Shown in pieces: positions 60,329 through 64,000 of a DNA stretch of 64,000 nt. The position numbers and the translations under genes were made by a program. Origin of the DNA: CALLVY01 sp937899855. GTDB lineage: Bacteria > Bacteroidota > Bacteroidia > Chitinophagales > Saprospiraceae. Location of the stretch: the NCBI GenBank assembly GCA_039820405.1, contig JBCBQC010000022.1, forward strand, positions 1 to 64,000, in the 5' to 3' direction. Each line of letters opens with the position of its first letter. Position 1 is the stretch's first letter. The notes under the pieces were generated by a model, which was not told the origin of the DNA, did no database searches, and saw only the letters and a program-made list of their open reading frames with translations.

Positions 60329-62578
60329 ATGAAAAAAATATTCCCCCGTTTATTTAAGGTCCTGGGCCTTCTGCTCCTATTCCTCGCGGTCGTACTGGGC
60401 GTGGTGGCCTACCGCAGCATCAATTATCCCACCTATTCCCTGCGAGTGGACCCCCAACATTTTCCCGAGGTCCAGACCGCCGCGGACCTCGACGCCCTCG
60501 CCAAACGCTTGTTGGCCGAGATGAGCTTCGAAGAAAAGGTCGATCAGATGTACGGCGAAAAGTTTTTCCAGGCCCCCAAGTTCCTACTCAACGTCCTGGC
60601 GCGCAAGCGTTTTCCCCACGTTTATGTCGGTGGCAACGAACGCCTGCACCTGCCCCCTTGGGTCCTCTCGGACGGTCCTCGTGGAGCACGGGTACTCAAA
60701 GCCGGTGTCAATAGCGTCACCACCTTCCCCGTAGCGATGGCCCGGGGCGCCAGCTGGGACCCCGATCTGGAGCGGCAGATCAATGAAGCCATCGCCATCG
60801 AGATGCGCGCCAACGAAACCAATTACGCGGCGACGCCCTGTATCAACCTGCTCCGGCATCCAGCCTGGGGTCGGGCCCAAGAAACCTACGGGGAAGATCC
60901 CTGGCTACTGGGAGAGCTGGGCTTGGCCGCCGTACGGGGGCTGGAAAAGCATCGGGTGATGGCCTGTCCCAAGCACTTTGCGCTCAATAGCCTGGAAAAT
61001 TCCCGTTTTGTCGTCGACGTCAAAGCGGACGAACGCACCCTCCGTGAGGTGTACCTGCCCCACTTTAAAAAGGTTATCCAGCAGGGCAAGCCCGCCTCCC
61101 TCATGAGCGCCTACAATAAGGTAAACGGAGCCTACTGCGGCGAAAACGAATACCTCCTCGAACAGATTCTGCGTCGGGAGTGGGGCTTTGAAGGTTTCGT
61201 CAGCTCGGATTGGGTGGCGGGTACCCACGATGGAGTGGCCAGCGTCCGGGCGGGTTTGGATGTCGAAATGCCCTGGCAACAAGCCTATACCTACGATGCC
61301 CTCCAACGGGGGCTGGACGATGGTGCGATCACCGAGGCGCAGCTTGATCGACTGGTCCTGCGCAGTCTCCAAACGCGACTGCCCTACGCCTTCGCCGAGG
61401 ATATCCAGTCCTACGACGAGACTCAACTCAAAAAGCCCGCCCATGTCGAGCTCGCTCGTCGGGCGGCGGAGGAAAGTATGGTTTTGCTCAAAAATGAATC
61501 CGTCCTGCCCTTTTCCGCTGAGTCGGGCAAAACCATTGCCGTCATTGGTGCCCTGGCCGACTTGGAGAATACCGGCGATCACGGCAGTAGCGATGCCACC
61601 GCTCCTTACGTCGTGACGCCCTACGAAGGTTTGCGGCAGTACCATGCGGAGCGCGGCAACGAGGTACTGCTCGATACGGGTTCCGACTTGGCGGCCGCCC
61701 AGCGTTTGGCGAAGCGGGCCGATCAGGTGGTCGTCGTGGTGGGGTATACTTTTGAGGAAGAAGGGGAGTACATCCAGTTTGATCAGGAAGCCATCCGGGC
61801 CTCGGCCGAGGCGGGGCGGCTGGTGGGCAGTAAGGGTACCGGGGGCGATCGGATTCGACTCCAACTACTGGAGCGCGATGAAGAATTGATCCGTGGCCTA
61901 GCCCCCCTCAACGAGCAACTCGTAGTCGTTTACGTCGGTGGCAGCGCCATTGACCTGTCGGGCTGGGTGGCGGAAGTACCGGCAGTTCTATTCGCCTGGT
62001 ACGCGGGTATGGAAGGGGGCAATGCCCTGGCGAGAATCCTCTACGGAGCGGTCAATCCCAGTGGCAAACTGCCCTTTAGCATCGCCCGTGATCCGGCGCA
62101 CTATCCTCCCTTTCAAGCCTACACCACCTCGATCGACTATGGCTACTACCACGGGTATACCCTCCTGGACAAAAAGGGACTCGAAGCGGCTTATCCCTTC
62201 GGTTTTGGCAAGAGCTACACGACTTTTTCGCTCGCCGAGGCAGTACTGACTCCCGAAGAGCACCAACTCGGTATTCGGGTGCTGGTTCGCAATGATGGGG
62301 CCCGAGCGGGGGCGGAGGTGGTCCAGGCCTACGTCGGTTTTCCCGGGTCCGCGGTCGATCGTCCGGTAAAGCTGTTGCGGGCCTTCGAAAAGGTAGCGCT
62401 GGCGGCGGGAGCGCAACGGGAGCTACAACTGTACATTCCTTACGAGGACCTGACTTGGTACAACCCGGAGCGCGGGGCCTGGGAGCTGGAGGAGTTGGAC
62501 TACGAATTGTACCTGGGGACCAGTTCCGCCCGGGAGGATCTCCAATTGTTTAACTTTCGACTGCCCATTCCCGAGTAA
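60329..62578 (+). CDS. Membrane-anchored GH3 beta-glycosidase
   Basis: About 749 residues from the ATG at 60329. A membrane anchor (about 8-30) is followed by the GH3 N-terminal barrel with WGRAQETYGEDPWLLGELGL, ACPKHFALNS and GFEGFVSSDWVAGTHDG (nucleophile D294). The C-terminal sandwich follows: GDHGSSDATAPYVVTPYEG, AWYAGMEGGNALARILYGAV, and a fibronectin III-like end. The enzyme hydrolyses terminal beta-glucosyl or xylosyl residues, probably in the periplasm or at the membrane. No other polysaccharide genes are adjacent. Confidence 0.9.
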   Translation: MKKIFPRLFKVLGLLLLFLAVVLGVVAYRSINYPTYSLRVDPQHFPEVQTAADLDALAKRLLAEMSFEEKVDQMYGEKFFQAPKFLLNVLARKRFPHVYVGGNERLHLPPWVLSDGPRGARVLKAGVNSVTTFPVAMARGASWDPDLERQINEAIAIEMRANETNYAATPCINLLRHPAWGRAQETYGEDPWLLGELGLAAVRGLEKHRVMACPKHFALNSLENSRFVVDVKADERTLREVYLPHFKKVIQQGKPASLMSAYNKVNGAYCGENEYLLEQILRREWGFEGFVSSDWVAGTHDGVASVRAGLDVEMPWQQAYTYDALQRGLDDGAITEAQLDRLVLRSLQTRLPYAFAEDIQSYDETQLKKPAHVELARRAAEESMVLLKNESVLPFSAESGKTIAVIGALADLENTGDHGSSDATAPYVVTPYEGLRQYHAERGNEVLLDTGSDLAAAQRLAKRADQVVVVVGYTFEEEGEYIQFDQEAIRASAEAGRLVGSKGTGGDRIRLQLLERDEELIRGLAPLNEQLVVVYVGGSAIDLSGWVAEVPAVLFAWYAGMEGGNALARILYGAVNPSGKLPFSIARDPAHYPPFQAYTTSIDYGYYHGYTLLDKKGLEAAYPFGFGKSYTTFSLAEAVLTPEEHQLGIRVLVRNDGARAGAEVVQAYVGFPGSAVDRPVKLLRAFEKVALAAGAQRELQLYIPYEDLTWYNPERGAWELEELDYELYLGTSSAREDLQLFNFRLPIPE

Positions 62579-62620
62579 GCCCCCGCCACTAGCGCACAAC
62601 AAACCAAGCAGATTTAAACC

Positions 62621-63487
62621 ATGGCAAAAACACGCTTGAAGCACCATACCCCCAGCTACGCCGATGCGATCGGAAATTTTGGCTTGGCCTATCACCTCGA
62701 AATGGTCAAGGATCGCGAACGGGTGGGGCAGATCAAAAAGGCCCTGGACCGCGTCCTGACGGAGGATGGCCTGCACTGTGAATTGGGCGCTGGCACCGGC
62801 CTCTTTGCGATCTACGCTGCGCAGCGTTGTCGGCGGGTCGTGGCGGTGGAGCGGGATCCCCAGTTGGCCCGGATCGCCCGGGAAAATATTGCGGCCGCCG
62901 GGCTCTCCGATCGGGTTGAAGTTCTGGAGTTGGATGCGCTGGATTATTTTCCGACGGAAAAATTTGACAGCCTCTTGGTGGAGATGATGTCCATCTGGTG
63001 TATCAACGAGCCCCAGGTCGAGGTCATGGCGCACGCTCGGCAGCATTTGCTGCACCCGCAAGGACGGCTCGTTCCCAGCGAGATCATCAATCTGGTGGAG
63101 TTGGGACATTACGATTACCGGGTCGAAGGCATCACCTGTCGGGCTTCGATTCCGCAGTTCACTGGTGTACTGGCTCCCCGTATCCACAGCGGCAGCCAGG
63201 TTTTTCAACGACTGGATTTTCAGCAGGTCGTCGCCTGGTCAGGAGAAAAGGAAATTGAGGTGGAATGCCTACTGAGTGGCCCCGTCAATTGCGCGCGCCT
63301 GAGTAGCTTGGTACAGTTGACCGAAGGAGTGGTTTTTTATTCTACCGATAGTCTGATGCCGCCTACCATCGTTCCCCTAGCCGAGGAATGTTACCTGGCC
63401 GCTGGGGAGCGCGTTTATTTTGGCGCTGCTTTCAATTGGCGCAGCAACCTGGATGATAGTCGCTTTTGGATCAGGAAGAAAAGTTGA
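62621..63487 (+). CDS. PRMT-like SAM-dependent methyltransferase
   Basis: 288 residues. Motif I is LHCELGAGTGLFAIYAAQR, motif post-I is VVAVERDP, and the loop VEMMSIWCINEPQVEVMAHA follows the double-glutamate loop of protein arginine methyltransferases (a second Glu in NEPQV). A beta-barrel C-terminal half (about 150-288) also fits. The substrate is probably a protein or small molecule and cannot be told. It is 42 bases after the GH3 gene and overlaps the convergent hutI gene by 17 bases. Confidence 0.8.
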   Translation: MAKTRLKHHTPSYADAIGNFGLAYHLEMVKDRERVGQIKKALDRVLTEDGLHCELGAGTGLFAIYAAQRCRRVVAVERDPQLARIARENIAAAGLSDRVEVLELDALDYFPTEKFDSLLVEMMSIWCINEPQVEVMAHARQHLLHPQGRLVPSEIINLVELGHYDYRVEGITCRASIPQFTGVLAPRIHSGSQVFQRLDFQQVVAWSGEKEIEVECLLSGPVNCARLSSLVQLTEGVVFYSTDSLMPPTIVPLAEECYLAAGERVYFGAAFNWRSNLDDSRFWIRKKS

Positions 63488-64000
63488 CTTCCCGTCCGCG
63501 TTTCCACACGCGAGCTGCTTGCATACTGCCCTGGTGGTACAGGATTTCGCGGTAATCTGCCGTGGGAAAGGCGACGATATCGGCCAAAAGGCCCTCCGAC
63601 AAACGCCCCCGATCGTTCCGTCCGAGTGCGGCGGCGGCCCGGCAGGTCAGACCCGCCCATACTTCGGCGGCGCTCAACTTTTCGTAGCAACTCAGGATGG
63701 CGGCTTGGGCGAGCAATTGTCCCTGTGGCGCACTGCCCGGATTCCAGTCGCTGGCGATGGCCAGGGAGGCTCCTCGATCGAGGAGCCGCCGGGCCGGAGT
63801 AAAGGCACAACCCAAGCCGATGGAAGCCCCCGGTAGGGCCACCGGGACGACCGTCGATTGCGCCAGGGCCTCGATTTCTTTTTCCCCACTGACCTCCAAA
63901 TGATCCACACTCCGCGCCCCACAAGCAATGGCTACGGCACTCCCTCCCACCGTAAATTGATCGCCGTGGACGCAGAGGTCAAAGCCCCGCTCTTTCAATG
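63471..64000 (-). CDS. hutI: Imidazolonepropionase, N-terminally truncated by window edge
   Basis: The last 175 residues of HutI. HGDQFTVGGSAVAIACGARS, VDHLE, LPGASIGLGC, LAIASDWNPGSAPQGQLL and DYREILYHQG are the conserved metal- and substrate-binding segments of this amidohydrolase. It opens the imidazolone ring in histidine degradation to formiminoglutamate. The reading frame runs open to 64000; the start is outside the window. Other hut genes would be expected upstream. Confidence 0.92.
   Translation of the reverse strand, partial: LKERGFDLCVHGDQFTVGGSAVAIACGARSVDHLEVSGEKEIEALAQSTVVPVALPGASIGLGCAFTPARRLLDRGASLAIASDWNPGSAPQGQLLAQAAILSCYEKLSAAEVWAGLTCRAAAALGRNDRGRLSEGLLADIVAFPTADYREILYHQGSMQAARVWKRGREVNFSS

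Overview
The window reads as chromosomal DNA of a Bacteroidota bacterium, most likely a Saprospiria/Lewinella-like marine heterotroph. The grounds are: several secreted proteins ending in type IX secretion (T9SS) C-terminal sorting domains, Bacteroidota promoters (-7 element TAnnTTTG), few clear Shine-Dalgarno sites, moderately high GC, and families typical of the phylum (DUF4349, DUF4345, DUF2147, DUF5522, UnbV/FG-GAP, PepSY-DUF3649-DUF3325). The taxon is an inference; no rRNA is present. Two tRNA genes are present (His-GTG and Ser-TGA). I see no CRISPR array, insertion sequence or prophage.

1-14.7 kb is mainly housekeeping and small physiology. It holds a truncated endonuclease/exonuclease/phosphatase-fold gene, dapB, a cysteine desulfurase, a phosphoglucosamine mutase, a PAP2 phosphatase, a ZIP metal transporter, an ECF sigma/anti-sigma-like/DUF4097-like operon, two envelope proteins, a CtlX-like amidinohydrolase, DUF5522 and DUF6580-like genes, a GNAT acetyltransferase, and a large secreted PNGase F-like glycoamidase.

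14.7-30 kb holds a DUF4349 lipoprotein, two tandem FG-GAP/UnbV T9SS paralogs, a T9SS penta-heme cytochrome, and a stand-alone NACHT NTPase with a nuclease-like N-terminus (candidate anti-phage sensor). It continues with an OmpA pair, the tRNAs, a lipoprotein, and a frameshifted remnant of a T9SS protein.

29.3-47 kb carries a flavodoxin-fold protein, a beta-barrel, an S41 protease, a secreted PPAD-like arginine deiminase, an alpha/beta hydrolase next to a Crp-like regulator, and an AraC-type membrane regulator. It also has a likely iron-linked DUF3325/DUF3649/PepSY operon, a secreted beta-helix protein resembling phage spike proteins, and a Brp/Blh carotene dioxygenase (retinal synthesis).

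47-58 kb is the most unusual stretch. It runs: a candidate structured RNA with its own terminator; a cyclic-nucleotide-binding domain fused to a Schlafen-type AlbA_2 domain; a 977-residue DUF4157/caspase-like/SH3 protein resembling effectors of extracellular contractile injection systems; a tightly linked beta-propeller-like partner; an ECF sigma factor with a TPR anti-sigma-like partner; a T9SS protein; and a TPR-CHAT membrane protein. It may form a signalling or conflict locus built around two caspase-fold peptidases; that is inference.

58-64 kb returns to metabolism: glycerate kinase, a small membrane protein, DUF2853, a membrane-anchored GH3 glycosidase, a PRMT-like methyltransferase and a truncated hutI.
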